The notes: generated from the letters alone by a model not told the origin. 64,000 nt of DNA from Flavobacterium rivuli WB 3.3-2 = DSM 21788 (GCF_000378485.1 NZ_KB899966.1:558001-622000), one strand, 5' to 3'. Shown: positions 42,936-51,944, numbered from the stretch's first letter. Numbers and translations are program-made.

Positions 42936-43832
42936 ATGTCTAATATTAACCTTATTATTGAAGAGCGCCCCGCAAGCATAGGCAACTTTTTAGTGGGCAG
43001 GCTCTTGCCTTTTAAAGATAAGCGTACTGTGGGGCCTTTTGCCTTTATAGACCACATGGGGCCTGTGGCGCTTAGCGACCAGGAGAATATGGATGTAGGT
43101 CCGCATCCGCATATTGGCCTTTCTACCCTTACCTATTTATTTGAAGGCAATATACTGCACCGCGACAGCCTGGGTACCGAAATGGAAATTACTCCCGGAC
43201 AGGTTAACTGGATGACATCCGGCAGAGGTATTGTACACTCTGAACGTACTCCCGAAAGGCTGCGCCACAGTGACAAGAATTTGCATGGCCTGCAAATTTG
43301 GGTAGCCCTGCCCAAACATCTGGAGCAAATGGATCCTTCTTTTGCGCACGTTACTGAAGATGAATTACCTGTTTGGGATGAAAATGGCGTTACCATTAAA
43401 CTTATTGCAGGTGAGGCCTTTGGCAAAAAATCGCCGGTGCCGGTTTATAGCCCTCTTTATTTTTTAGAATTAAAAAGTACTGCTAAACAAAAAGTAGCCA
43501 TAGGCAGCGGTTTATATGGCGAAAGCGGATTGTATATTCTTGATGGCAGCATAGATAGCGATGGTGCTACCTTTTTACCTAAACAATTGCTCGTGGCAAA
43601 AGATAGTTCCATCTGCGAATTTACCATGAATGAGAACACCACGCTATATATTTTTGGAGGAGAACCATTCCCGGAGCCGAGGCACATATACTGGAATTTT
43701 GTGGCATCGTCTGCAGAGCTTATTGAGGAGGCTAAGCAACGCTGGACAGCACAGGAGTTTCCTAAAATTCCAGGCGAAACGGGTTTTATACCCCTGCCGG
43801 AACAAAACAGCAATTTTAATATCAAGAAATAA
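42936..43832 (+). CDS. Pirin family protein
   Basis: A 298-residue bicupin pirin. The N-terminal metal-binding cupin shows GPHPHIGLSTLTYLFEG (about 50-66) and GRGIVHSERTPE (about 91-102), supplying the His/His/His/Glu iron site. Some bacterial pirins act as quercetinase-like dioxygenases, others as regulators. TAATTTCG at 42901-42908 is a plausible -7 box. The GNAT gene starts three bases after the stop, so they are one transcript. A second pirin is at 50014-50892. Confidence 0.93.
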   Translation: MSNINLIIEERPASIGNFLVGRLLPFKDKRTVGPFAFIDHMGPVALSDQENMDVGPHPHIGLSTLTYLFEGNILHRDSLGTEMEITPGQVNWMTSGRGIVHSERTPERLRHSDKNLHGLQIWVALPKHLEQMDPSFAHVTEDELPVWDENGVTIKLIAGEAFGKKSPVPVYSPLYFLELKSTAKQKVAIGSGLYGESGLYILDGSIDSDGATFLPKQLLVAKDSSICEFTMNENTTLYIFGGEPFPEPRHIYWNFVASSAELIEEAKQRWTAQEFPKIPGETGFIPLPEQNSNFNIKK

Positions 43833-43835
43833 TAT

Positions 43836-44126
43836 ATGGATATACAACATTACAGCGATGGCACTAAAGGCCATTTTAAAGCAACCGAAGGCGAACAGGA
43901 AGCGGGTATAATGACCTATAGCATTACCGGAGACCATATCATTACCATAGAGCACACAGTGGGCAACCCGGAATTTAAAGGCGTTGGATCGCAGTTATTA
44001 GACAGGGCTGTGGCCTATGCCCGCGCCAATAGCCTAAAGATAATTCCGCAGTGCCCTTTTGCAAAAAAAATGTTTGACCGCAAGCCGGAAATACACGATG
44101 TTTTAGCACCTGAAATCGACAATTAG
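43836..44126 (+). CDS. Small GNAT-fold acetyltransferase (YidJ/PF14542 type)
   Basis: A 96-residue minimal GNAT protein, with the CoA loop NPEFKGVGSQLLDRAVAYAR (about 47-66) and a closing IIPQCPFAKKMFDRKPE. Paralogous to 34255-34551. It overlaps the end of the pirin transcript with a three-base gap, which suggests a functional link. Substrate unknown. Confidence 0.88.
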   Translation: MDIQHYSDGTKGHFKATEGEQEAGIMTYSITGDHIITIEHTVGNPEFKGVGSQLLDRAVAYARANSLKIIPQCPFAKKMFDRKPEIHDVLAPEIDN

Positions 44127-44179
44127 GGACTATTACATTTAACATATTTATAAAAACACTAACAAATCCCCCAGGATTT

Positions 44180-44977
44180 ATGTACCTTTCTAAAACAATT
44201 GTATTTATTACAGGAGCTTTCGTGACCCATAAAAGTTGGGATCCGTGGGCCGCTTATTTTAAAACCAAAGGCTATACCTGCCTTGTGCCACCATGGCCTT
44301 ACAAAGACGGCACCGTACATGAACTGCGAAACCGACAGCCCAACGATAAAGATCTTGCAGGGCTACGGCTTTCGCAGCTTATAGACCATTATGGAGATAT
44401 TATAAAGAGCCTGCCCGAAAAACCTATAGTAATAGGGCATTCTCTTGGCGGACTAATAGCACAGGTACTGATAAACCGCGATCTGGTTTCGGCGGGGGTA
44501 GCCATACATTCTGTACCGCCAAAAGGTGTTTTCTCTTTTGAATGGCCTTTCCTTAAATCAATATGGAAACCTTTGGGTTATTTTACATCGGTAAAAAAAA
44601 CACACCTCATGAGCCTCAACGAGTGGAAACACGCTTTTACCAATGGAATGACTGCAGAAGAGCAGCTACTATCTTATGAAGAAAATGCAATACCCGAATC
44701 TAAGCGTGTACTTAGGGATGCATTGAGCAGTGCAGCAAAAATTGATTTTAATAAAGTGCATCAGCCACTGCTATTTATAACCGGTAGTACCGATCATATA
44801 ACGCCTAATTCGCTTAATTATGAAAATTACATAAAGTATGATAAGAACCATTCTTTTACCGATTATAAAGAATTTGCAGGCAAAAATCATTTTGTAATAG
44901 GTCTATCAACATGGCACGACGAGGCCGATTATATACTTTCCTGGCTTGATATTTTAAGCCATAGCGAAAAAAAATAA
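44180..44977 (+). CDS. Alpha/beta-hydrolase
   Basis: A 265-residue cytoplasmic alpha/beta-hydrolase. N-terminal FITGAFVTHKSWDPWAAYF replaces the usual HG oxyanion motif. The nucleophile elbow is IGHSLGGLIAQ (Ser about 94), the Asp is in ITGSTDHITPN (about 200-205) and the His in FAGKNHFVIG (about 236). It lies 53 bp after the GNAT gene and ends at a good terminator. Substrate unknown. Confidence 0.9.
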   Translation: MYLSKTIVFITGAFVTHKSWDPWAAYFKTKGYTCLVPPWPYKDGTVHELRNRQPNDKDLAGLRLSQLIDHYGDIIKSLPEKPIVIGHSLGGLIAQVLINRDLVSAGVAIHSVPPKGVFSFEWPFLKSIWKPLGYFTSVKKTHLMSLNEWKHAFTNGMTAEEQLLSYEENAIPESKRVLRDALSSAAKIDFNKVHQPLLFITGSTDHITPNSLNYENYIKYDKNHSFTDYKEFAGKNHFVIGLSTWHDEADYILSWLDILSHSEKK

Positions 44978-44986
44978 TCCTATAAT

Positions 44987-45029
44987 GCAAAAGTGATCTT
45001 AACTTTAATAAGTCAGGATCACTTTTTGC
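44987..45029. terminator. Terminator between convergent gene groups
   Basis: GCAAAAGTGATC pairs with GATCACTTTTTGC. The flanking A and T runs allow use from both sides; it separates the plus-strand hydrolase from the minus-strand DUF5996 gene. Confidence 0.75.
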
Positions 45030-45056
45030 AACTTATCATGTGGCACGTTTATTTAT

Positions 45057-45995
45057 TTAATGCCTCTGTACTTCTACTATTTTAAAGTCCCTGTCTTTTT
45101 TATATAGTTCATTATCCCAATTTGCAAGTTTGGCTCCAATGGCATAAGTGCTCCTTAAAAATTCTAAAAGCATTTCTTCAGGATTTGCAGATTGCTGTAC
45201 TGCCGAATACGGTAAAATAAATTCTCCCATATCATTGTTGTAATATGCTTCTGAAGGAGATAAATCTGCTGTTTTATAACCCTCCGGTTCCGGGTACAGG
45301 TAGCAATAAAATGCAGCATCGGGAAATGCTTCAGATCCTGTCCAAAAACCAAAATCCATTAATTCATGGCTGTAGGCATCCTGCAAAACCCAGTTGGGCA
45401 GTCCCGGTATTTTTCCCGGATGCTGTGGTGCAGTACGGCCCGAAAAAAATGCAAGTGCAAGATCAAACCCGCCCCAAAAAAAATGTATCGGGCTGCTTTT
45501 TCCTGTAAATTCCCCCCTAAAAACCATAAAAACATCCTGTATAGATAGTAAAGCTTCATGAAAACCTGTGGCATGTATTGCAAGGTAGGTTTTATGAACC
45601 TCATCTTTTTCAAAAGGTATGGCATTTTCAATTTCAGAGGGTGTGGTCATTATCTCCAGTTCTATACCAAGCCCTTTTAGGGCATACATTACATCATTGT
45701 AAAATTGCGCTATAGAAAGTCCGTAAAGTTTAAATGCCCTTACATCTCCCCTGCTTGTTATAATTTTAAGTTCGTGATCTATAAAATCAAGATCCATCTG
45801 GAAGTCTAATTTTTCGTAAGGCATACTTTGAGTGGTAAGCCCCGATGGTGTAATGTGCAGGGTAACATTCCAAGAATGGTTTGCCCATGGTAGTGTTGCC
45901 AGTTTAATTTTACCTAAAACCTGCGTAAAAAGCTGTAATGTTTGATAAGTATCTTTCCCTTCTTTATAAGAGAGTAAAGGCCATAATTTTTTCAT
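45057..45995 (-). CDS. DUF5996 family protein
   Basis: A 312-residue soluble protein matching DUF5996: WPLLSYKEGKDTYQTLQLFTQ at the start (about 5-25), PWANHSWNVTLHITPSGL, and later FFWGGFDLALAFFSGRTAPQHPG and HELMDFGFWTGSEAFPDAAFYCYLYPEP regions. The family has no known function. Last gene of the minus-strand group that starts at 51888. Confidence 0.88.
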   Translation of the reverse strand: MKKLWPLLSYKEGKDTYQTLQLFTQVLGKIKLATLPWANHSWNVTLHITPSGLTTQSMPYEKLDFQMDLDFIDHELKIITSRGDVRAFKLYGLSIAQFYNDVMYALKGLGIELEIMTTPSEIENAIPFEKDEVHKTYLAIHATGFHEALLSIQDVFMVFRGEFTGKSSPIHFFWGGFDLALAFFSGRTAPQHPGKIPGLPNWVLQDAYSHELMDFGFWTGSEAFPDAAFYCYLYPEPEGYKTADLSPSEAYYNNDMGEFILPYSAVQQSANPEEMLLEFLRSTYAIGAKLANWDNELYKKDRDFKIVEVQRH

Positions 45996-46075
45996 GATGT
46001 TAAGAATAATAGTTATGCCACCCTGTTATAGAGAATGACTGAAATTACTAAAAAATGTTTTGAAAGGAAATAGAT

Positions 46076-46981
46076 TTAACTATTCTTGGCAAGAGATAGT
46101 ACTGCTTTAGTTAAATACCCGTCGGCAGTTAGAAATCCCTCTAAAATGCTAAAGTGGTTAGCATCTGCCACTATTAATGAGCTGCCGTCATTGCCTGCCC
46201 TTTGCCATGCCTGCAAATAGAGCAGCGATTGTTTTTTAAAGGCAGCAGTTTCTTCAGATCCCCACGCTACAATTAAGGGGATGGCACTTGGCACAACAAG
46301 CCTTAAAGGGCTCGATGACAGTACCTGATCTGCAGTTATGCGCAATGCAGGTTCTACAAAAGTCTGGGCTACAGGCTCCAGGTCATAAAGGCCGCTTATT
46401 GCAAGAATACCTTTTATAATGTTATTAGATAAGCCATACTCTTTCCAGTTGGTTAATGTAGCCATGGCTGCAAGATGCCCCCCGGCAGAATGGCCTGCAA
46501 TAAAAATCCTTGTAGGATCGCCATTGTAAGCGTCTATGTTTTTTGCTGTCCACGCTACCGAAGACCGTACCTGCCTTACAATTTCGGGGATGGTTACAAC
46601 GGGGGCCAGTGCATACGTAACAATTACAACTGTAAACTTAGCTAACGATAATCCCATGGCAACAAAATCGTAATCATCGCCTAAACCCAGTTTCCAGTAC
46701 CCGCCATGTACAAAAACGAGCACCGGTGCATTAGGGTTTGCAGAGGGATATACCGTTAGCCTTTCCATTACCGTATGGCCATAAGATACCGTTATCCTGT
46801 TTTTTAAAACTTTTCGTGTCGTTTCGCTTGTTCTTACATAGTTACTTATATAATCGGGAAAATTAGCCACAGCACTTTCCACGTCATATTCTTTATCTAT
46901 TTCCTGCTGGGTATCATAATCTCCATAAAGCTTTTTAGCCGAAAAATCCTGGCTTGTAAAATTTGTATCTTCTTGTATCAT
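46076..46981 (-). CDS. Alpha/beta-hydrolase, kynurenine-formamidase-like
   Basis: A 301-residue cytoplasmic hydrolase. The oxyanion motif HGGYWKLG, nucleophile elbow IAGHSAGGHLAAM and final His in DANHFSILEG place it with arylformamidase/esterase-lipase enzymes. The start at 46981 was chosen because an ATG 29 codons upstream adds an unconserved, Cys/Asn-rich stretch overlapping the promoter region. Kynurenine formamidase hydrolyses N-formylkynurenine, but no other kynurenine-pathway gene is nearby, so the substrate is open. Confidence 0.88.
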   Translation of the reverse strand: MIQEDTNFTSQDFSAKKLYGDYDTQQEIDKEYDVESAVANFPDYISNYVRTSETTRKVLKNRITVSYGHTVMERLTVYPSANPNAPVLVFVHGGYWKLGLGDDYDFVAMGLSLAKFTVVIVTYALAPVVTIPEIVRQVRSSVAWTAKNIDAYNGDPTRIFIAGHSAGGHLAAMATLTNWKEYGLSNNIIKGILAISGLYDLEPVAQTFVEPALRITADQVLSSSPLRLVVPSAIPLIVAWGSEETAAFKKQSLLYLQAWQRAGNDGSSLIVADANHFSILEGFLTADGYLTKAVLSLAKNS

Positions 46982-47109
46982 AGCACTATTTTTTATTGTC
47001 TTGTTAGTTTTAAAGGTTGCACACAGGTACTCCTGCCGGCAGCAATTATTGTGATACAATTTTTGCAACCGGAAAATAAATGTGTATTAAAAGGATGTAT
47101 TGGGTTACC

Positions 47110-48117
47110 TTACAGTATAATAGTATGCTGCGGCTGTAAAAAAGGTGGTAAGTGGGTTTCGCCAAGCATTTCGCGCAGGTCATTTTCTATAAGGCGGGAT
47201 ATTTGAGATATGGGTACATCGTTAGCGCTGCCTTCAAAAGGATTCTCTGTGCTGTCGCCCACCTGGCCCAGCGCCATATACATCCAGGATATAATAACAC
47301 TGAAAGGAATAACCAGCCATACCATGTTACCTTTCATAATACCCTCTACAGTTTCGTTTAGCTTATCAAATTCTTTTAGCATTCCAAAGGGCAGCAAAAA
47401 ACAAAAGAACCGCACAAGCAACGAATTAATAATTGCATATTGCCGTGGGTACGGGCTGTCTTTTAGTTGCTCGCTCCTTCCCTGGTGGCTGTAAAAATCT
47501 TTTATGGTGCGCTGCATATCGACAAATTGCAGTACAACAATTTCCTGATCATTATATAGCTGCTTAAGGGTTTTGCTTTGTAATGCCATAATTTGGGTTG
47601 CCTTATTTTTGGTGCTCAAAATATATTTCAATTCTGCAGCATCAAGATATTTGGCAAGTTCTGTTTCTAAATCTGTTTCCCATTCCGGTATAGAATAATA
47701 TTTTTGATACTCTGCGTTGTGTGCCTTACCGGATGTTTCCCATACCCTGTAACTCCTCATTTCATACCGCAACGCCGTGAGCCATGCAAAATGGCGGTAT
47801 ACTAACTTTTTAGTATGCCCGGTATTATTTATAAAATCCCTGCTCATGGTGCCCCACGAACGGCTGCTGTTTAATATCGATGTCCATATTTGCTGTGCAT
47901 CAAGCGTGCGGTTATAGGTTTGTGTATTTTTAAACCCAACAATAAATGCGGTAGCGGTACCTAAAAGGGCAACAACCGTCCAGGATACTCCAAGCCATTT
48001 CAGGTTTAAATATTGGTAAAGCACAACAGGTAGTATTCCCATTAAAAGCAGCATATAAATGCTTTTTCTTGTCCAGATTATAAACTCTGAAATTTTATAT
48101 GATTTGCCGGTATACAT
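47110..48117 (-). CDS. Bestrophin family ion channel
   Basis: A 335-residue membrane protein of the bestrophin family (UPF0187), which in bacteria forms pentameric ion channels. Visible features: about four helices, the cytoplasmic block TQTYNRTLDAQQIWTSILNSSR (about 65-86, given as a region), LVYRHFAWLTALRYEMR, and the C-terminal ENPFEGSANDVPISQISRLIENDLRE segment (about 295-320). It lies 24 bp after the AhpD-like gene on the same strand. Confidence 0.92.
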   Translation of the reverse strand: MYTGKSYKISEFIIWTRKSIYMLLLMGILPVVLYQYLNLKWLGVSWTVVALLGTATAFIVGFKNTQTYNRTLDAQQIWTSILNSSRSWGTMSRDFINNTGHTKKLVYRHFAWLTALRYEMRSYRVWETSGKAHNAEYQKYYSIPEWETDLETELAKYLDAAELKYILSTKNKATQIMALQSKTLKQLYNDQEIVVLQFVDMQRTIKDFYSHQGRSEQLKDSPYPRQYAIINSLLVRFFCFLLPFGMLKEFDKLNETVEGIMKGNMVWLVIPFSVIISWMYMALGQVGDSTENPFEGSANDVPISQISRLIENDLREMLGETHLPPFLQPQHTIIL

Positions 48118-48140
48118 GGTTGCTTTACTTGTTTGTGTAA

Positions 48141-48584
48141 TTAAAAATTAGGTTCCATTTTAAAGCCCACGCCTATACGGTTCCAGGCGTTTATAACGGT
48201 AGCTGCCGTAATAATTTGTGCCGTAAGCGTTTCGCCAAATTTTTCTAAACATTTTGCATACAGCGCATCTTCCAGCCCGTCATGGTGTATAAATGTAACC
48301 TGTTCTGTAACCTGAAGTATTAGCTGCTCCTCTTCGGTAAAATGGCTTAAGGCTTCTCTCCATACATTTACTAAAGCTATTTTTCTTGGTTCTATACCTA
48401 ATGCCAGTGCATCCTGCGTGTGCTTGTCCAGGCAAAAAGCACAGCCGTTAAGGTGTGATGCCTTAATTTTAATAAGCTCCTGGTGCCATTTATCAATGTC
48501 CGATTCTTTAATTACAACATCCATTGCATTTAGTGCCTGGAATGCTTTAGGAAATACTTTCCCAATAAAAAGTCTTGCTTTCAT
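48141..48584 (-). CDS. Carboxymuconolactone decarboxylase/AhpD-like protein
   Basis: A 147-residue protein of the AhpD-like alkylhydroperoxidase superfamily. The redox motif NGCAFCLDKHTQDAL gives the CxxC and the following His typical of AhpD-like proteins (about 52-66), within a short all-helical fold. It probably acts as a thiol-dependent antioxidant or reductant partner in the cytoplasm. Its place in a pirin/YciI/NmrA group supports an oxidative or electrophile stress role. Confidence 0.9.
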   Translation of the reverse strand: MKARLFIGKVFPKAFQALNAMDVVIKESDIDKWHQELIKIKASHLNGCAFCLDKHTQDALALGIEPRKIALVNVWREALSHFTEEEQLILQVTEQVTFIHHDGLEDALYAKCLEKFGETLTAQIITAATVINAWNRIGVGFKMEPNF

Positions 48585-48632
48585 AATTTTTAAATTTAAA
48601 TGTTTGTGTTGATTATATATAGTGTAAAATTT

Positions 48633-49304
48633 TTAACGAAGCCAGCCTGCATAAATTGATATAGGCATCATGAACAGGACAAACGGTACTGTTATTGAGA
48701 AACTATTGCATAAAAATGCCAGTATGGGATTCCATTTTGGGTGGTCTATGCCTAATGATGTTAGTGCACTTTTAAAACCGTGATACAAATGCCAGAATAA
48801 TGCAAAACAGCCAAACGTATATATAATAACCTCTATGGGGTTCTGAAATTTCTCTATCATCATTTCATACAAAGGCAACTCTTCTCCTGTTTTAAACTGG
48901 TGTATGCGGTTAGGTATCCAAAAATTAGAGGTATGTATTACTAAAAACAACAATATTAGCGTACCAAGCAATGCCATACTGCGGCTGTACCATGTTACCC
49001 CTTTTACCGGTTTAGAGTAGGCATATTGTACAGGCCTTGCATCGCGGTTTTTTTTCCAGAGAAGCAGGCCCTGTATAATATGTATAACAAAACCCAGTAT
49101 AAGTACAATTTCTATAGTGCGTATAATAGGGTTTGTAGCCATAAAATGTGCCCCAATAGTAAATATCTTACCACCATCATTATAAAAAATAAGCGCATTG
49201 ATAGACATGTGCACTAAAAGAAAACTTATAAGGAACAGGCCCGTTAACGACATTGTTATTTTTCTGCCTATAGAACTTGTAAAGAAATTGGCTATCCAGT
49301 TCAT
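48633..49304 (-). CDS. Succinate dehydrogenase cytochrome b subunit-like protein without SdhA/SdhB
   Basis: A 223-residue membrane protein of the SdhC/FrdC cytochrome b558 type with five helices. Likely heme-ligand histidines occur in SFLLVHMSINA, LGFVIHIIQGLLLW, LFLVIHTSNFW and LFWHLYHGFKSA. The first residues, MNWIANFFTSSIGRKITMSL, match the family start, so 49304 was chosen over the ATG at 49337. No flavoprotein or iron-sulfur subunit gene is anywhere in the window, so this is an orphan copy. It may serve another membrane reductase or be a spare subunit. Confidence 0.87.
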   Translation of the reverse strand: MNWIANFFTSSIGRKITMSLTGLFLISFLLVHMSINALIFYNDGGKIFTIGAHFMATNPIIRTIEIVLILGFVIHIIQGLLLWKKNRDARPVQYAYSKPVKGVTWYSRSMALLGTLILLFLVIHTSNFWIPNRIHQFKTGEELPLYEMMIEKFQNPIEVIIYTFGCFALFWHLYHGFKSALTSLGIDHPKWNPILAFLCNSFSITVPFVLFMMPISIYAGWLR

Positions 49305-49396
49305 ACAAAATAGTTTTTTAACGTTAATATTTTTCATTAAAAAAGAGCATGCTAACTCTTAAAGAAAGGCGAAAGCATGCCCGGTAAAAAAATGTT

Positions 49397-49741
49397 TTAT
49401 GCCACCGGTATTGCCATACGAACCTCTACCGTGGCACCGTATTTAATAATTGGGCAGCCTTGTGCCAGGGCAACAGCCTCTTCATAATTTTCAGATTTTA
49501 TAAGGAACAATCCCCCTATAGAATTTGTACCTGTGCCAAAAGGGCCTTTTGTAACAGTTGTACCGTTAATAACCCTGCCATCTGCATCCCAGCGTTTAGG
49601 CGTGCCTACAAGCTTGTCCTGTGCAGCTATACCTGCAACCCAGTCCTGGTATGGCTTCATAGCCTCTTTCATTTGTTCTGCTGTTGGCGTTGGGTTTTCG
49701 CTTGTAATGTCTCTACGGATAACTAATAAAAATTCCTGCAT
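49397..49741 (-). CDS. YciI-related (DGPF) domain protein
   Basis: A 114-residue protein with a ferredoxin-like YCII fold: MQEFLLVIRR, then QDWVAGIAAQDKLVGTPKRWDADGRVI, TVTKGPFGTGTNSIGGLFLIKSENYEEAVALAQGCPI and VEVRMAIPV, matching the YCII/DGPF family (regions, not continuous quotes). The family is often linked to sigma-factor or dioxygenase genes. Activity unknown. Located between the 57-residue His/Cys peptide gene and the SdhC-like gene. Confidence 0.9.
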   Translation of the reverse strand: MQEFLLVIRRDITSENPTPTAEQMKEAMKPYQDWVAGIAAQDKLVGTPKRWDADGRVINGTTVTKGPFGTGTNSIGGLFLIKSENYEEAVALAQGCPIIKYGATVEVRMAIPVA

Positions 49742-49800
49742 AATAATTGTATTTAGTGATTTATATAAAATTGAAATTTGGTTAAAAATGCTGTACTACT

Positions 49801-49974
49801 TTAATAATCGCCCAGCTCAGTATCTGCAAAAGGGGCGTCGTGCATGTGCATAGATTCGTCTAAAAATTCGCAGCCGTCGCACTGGTCATGCTTATGTAGT
49901 GGCGAGGTGTGAAAATCTTTTTTATTGCCAATTGTTTTAAGGGTTGGCAGCCTTAATAAATAAAATAGTTTCAT
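49801..49974 (-). CDS. 57-residue His/Cys-rich small protein
   Basis: A short frame in the gap between pirin and YciI, same strand as both. It starts MKLFYLLRLPTLKTIGN and then turns hydrophilic with DFHTSPLHKHDQCDGCEF and ESMHMHDAPFADTE. It contains one CxxC and six His, a likely metal site. Spacing to both neighbours (39 and 59 bp) fits an operon gene. No homologue recognised. Support comes from context, composition and clean start/stop, not from a known family. Confidence 0.6.
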   Translation of the reverse strand: MKLFYLLRLPTLKTIGNKKDFHTSPLHKHDQCDGCEFLDESMHMHDAPFADTELGDY

Positions 49975-50013
49975 GATGTATGGTTTTTAATAATTGGTTT
50001 GTTTAAGTTATAC

Positions 50014-50892
50014 TTACACCGGTGCTACCACTATACGGGTGGTACCATCTATTTTTATAAAGCCCATTTTTCCGGCATTATAATCGGCAAGGGCAGCCGT
50101 TAGCGCATCACGGTTTTCCATGGCCATAGCGCCCTGTGTAAATATCTCTTCCTTTAATGGCTTGCCCGATATAAAAAGCAGCTGGCTATTGCCAATACCC
50201 TTAAACGTTATGGGCTCGGCATAATCAGATTGCGACATTGCCAGTACATTACCCTCTTCAAGCTCTATAGCCTGGTCATTAATTATAATCTCGAAGTGGC
50301 CCTCTACCGCAAAAACAGTTCCTGACCAGCCTGCGGGAAGCGTGTGTTTATATTCTTTTTCAGATTCTATAAATGCGTGTAAAATGGTTAGCGGTTCGGG
50401 TGTTACAATGGTATTTACAACAGTATTTGTACTGCCACAAACTACCCTTACGAGTATACCATCTTCTATAATTTCCGGCATGGCATTTTTATCAATAAAA
50501 ACGCTTTGTGGCGCGAGGTGTTTTTTATTTGCAGGTATGTTTACAAACAACTGTAATCCCTCTACACTGGCACCCTCGGGCACAGGATACTCTGAGTGTA
50601 CAACGCCCCGCCCGGCCCAGGTCCATAAAAGGCTGCCGGGTGTTACAGTAACATTATTACCAAGAGAATCGATGCTTTGGTAAGGTGCAGAATCTTCAAA
50701 AACATAGCTAAGGGCAGACATGCCTGCATGCGGGTGAGGGCCAAAAATGTCTTTTGTAAGTTCAAAATGGTCAAACCCAATAATAGGATCCATAAGCCCG
50801 TTAAAATCTTTTGCTCTTACTTTCCTGGCAAAAAACTGCTCGTCACCCTGCACTTCAGGTGTTATTATTGATGATAGCTGTAGCTTTTTCAT
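50014..50892 (-). CDS. Pirin family protein
   Basis: A 292-residue bicupin pirin with iron-site motifs GPHPHAGMSALSYVFED (about 53-69) and GRGVVHSEYPVPEG (about 94-107). It is a distinct paralogue of 42936-43832 with only moderate similarity outside the metal site. It follows the NmrA-like gene on the minus strand. Its 237-bp upstream gap holds GGGTGGAAAGTGC (51037-51049) and, reversed, GTTGAAAC (51093-51100), motifs also seen before two kinase genes. It may therefore have its own promoter. Confidence 0.93.
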   Translation of the reverse strand: MKKLQLSSIITPEVQGDEQFFARKVRAKDFNGLMDPIIGFDHFELTKDIFGPHPHAGMSALSYVFEDSAPYQSIDSLGNNVTVTPGSLLWTWAGRGVVHSEYPVPEGASVEGLQLFVNIPANKKHLAPQSVFIDKNAMPEIIEDGILVRVVCGSTNTVVNTIVTPEPLTILHAFIESEKEYKHTLPAGWSGTVFAVEGHFEIIINDQAIELEEGNVLAMSQSDYAEPITFKGIGNSQLLFISGKPLKEEIFTQGAMAMENRDALTAALADYNAGKMGFIKIDGTTRIVVAPV

Positions 50893-51129
50893 GGTTTGTT
50901 AATTTAAAATGATGGTTGGTAAAGTTGAGGTACAAGTTTATTTTTGGCATGCCGCTACCCGCTGAATTGCCGTGTTGTTGATTGGTTTTCACAAAATATA
51001 TTGCGCCAACGTAGGGTTATATTTATGCACGAACGGGTGGAAAGTGCATACCCATTACAACCGCCACGGCAACCTGCCTACCCGTCATCTTCGTTTCAAC
51101 GGGTATCGAAGCCAGGAAAAAAGGGAGTA

Positions 51130-51888
51130 TTATGTTCTTGGCTGTGGGCGGTTAGGAAACCACTCCTCAAAAGTAAGGCTGCCAAGTTTTGCACCATCGT
51201 TAGGCACAAGTGTAAGGTCTTCGAGAGGGGCGCCAAAGTAAAGGGCCTTTTCATCTTCTACAACCGTTAACGGGTCGTTAGTCTTGGTAAGGTAGTTTTT
51301 TACAAGGCCAGAAAGGCTAAAACGTTCCGGGCCGCCTATCTCTACAGTTTTATTTATTGGGTTAGCAAGTGCAACCTCTGTAACTATTGCAGCTACGTCT
51401 TCGGCAGCAATAGGCTGGATTTTTGCAGGAGAAAGTGTAACACTGCCCGCAGCATGTGCAGAAGCTACAATGCCACCAAGAAATTCCATAAACTGGGTAG
51501 AATGGATGATTGTGTAAGGCACACCTGATTTTTTAATGAGGTCTTCCTGGACCTGTTTTGCCCTAAAGTAGCCACTTTGCTGCAAACGGTCTGTCCCTAC
51601 CACAGATAATGCTATGTGGTGTTTTACACCTGCATTAATTTCTGCTGCCAGTAAATTTTTGCCCGATGTTTCAAAAAATTCCATTACATCTGCGTCTGCA
51701 AATGATGGTGAGTTAGCAAGGTCTATAACCACATCGCTGCCATTAACTGCTTCGGCAAGTCCTTCGCCGGTTATGGTGTTAATACCTGTTTGAGGTGATG
51801 CAGAAGTTACATCGTGGCCAAGCTGGCGAAGGTTATTTACTGTTTTTGTGCCAATTAATCCTGATCCTCCAATTACTAAAATTTTCAT
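51130..51888 (-). CDS. NmrA-like NAD(P)-binding protein
   Basis: A 252-residue atypical short-chain dehydrogenase of the NmrA/quinone-reductase-like type. Rossmann signature IGGSGLIGTKT (6-16), then SPQTGIN and DVVIDLANSPSF. It lacks a YxxxK catalytic pair in the expected place, which suits a redox-sensing or quinone-reductase-like role. It is the first gene after the sigma-54-like promoter at 51945-51959. Confidence 0.9.
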   Translation of the reverse strand: MKILVIGGSGLIGTKTVNNLRQLGHDVTSASPQTGINTITGEGLAEAVNGSDVVIDLANSPSFADADVMEFFETSGKNLLAAEINAGVKHHIALSVVGTDRLQQSGYFRAKQVQEDLIKKSGVPYTIIHSTQFMEFLGGIVASAHAAGSVTLSPAKIQPIAAEDVAAIVTEVALANPINKTVEIGGPERFSLSGLVKNYLTKTNDPLTVVEDEKALYFGAPLEDLTLVPNDGAKLGSLTFEEWFPNRPQPRT

Positions 51889-51944
51889 GATATTAAGTTT
51901 TAATGTTTATGATAAAACGGTTAGTGTTTCTTACCATTAAGAAG

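Noticed and set aside
46001..46050. Minus-strand TGGCATAACTATTATT before the DUF5996 gene as sigma-54 promoter
   Set aside because: The -12 element is TTAT and the -24 hexamer has a mismatch; DUF5996 is probably read through from upstream genes.
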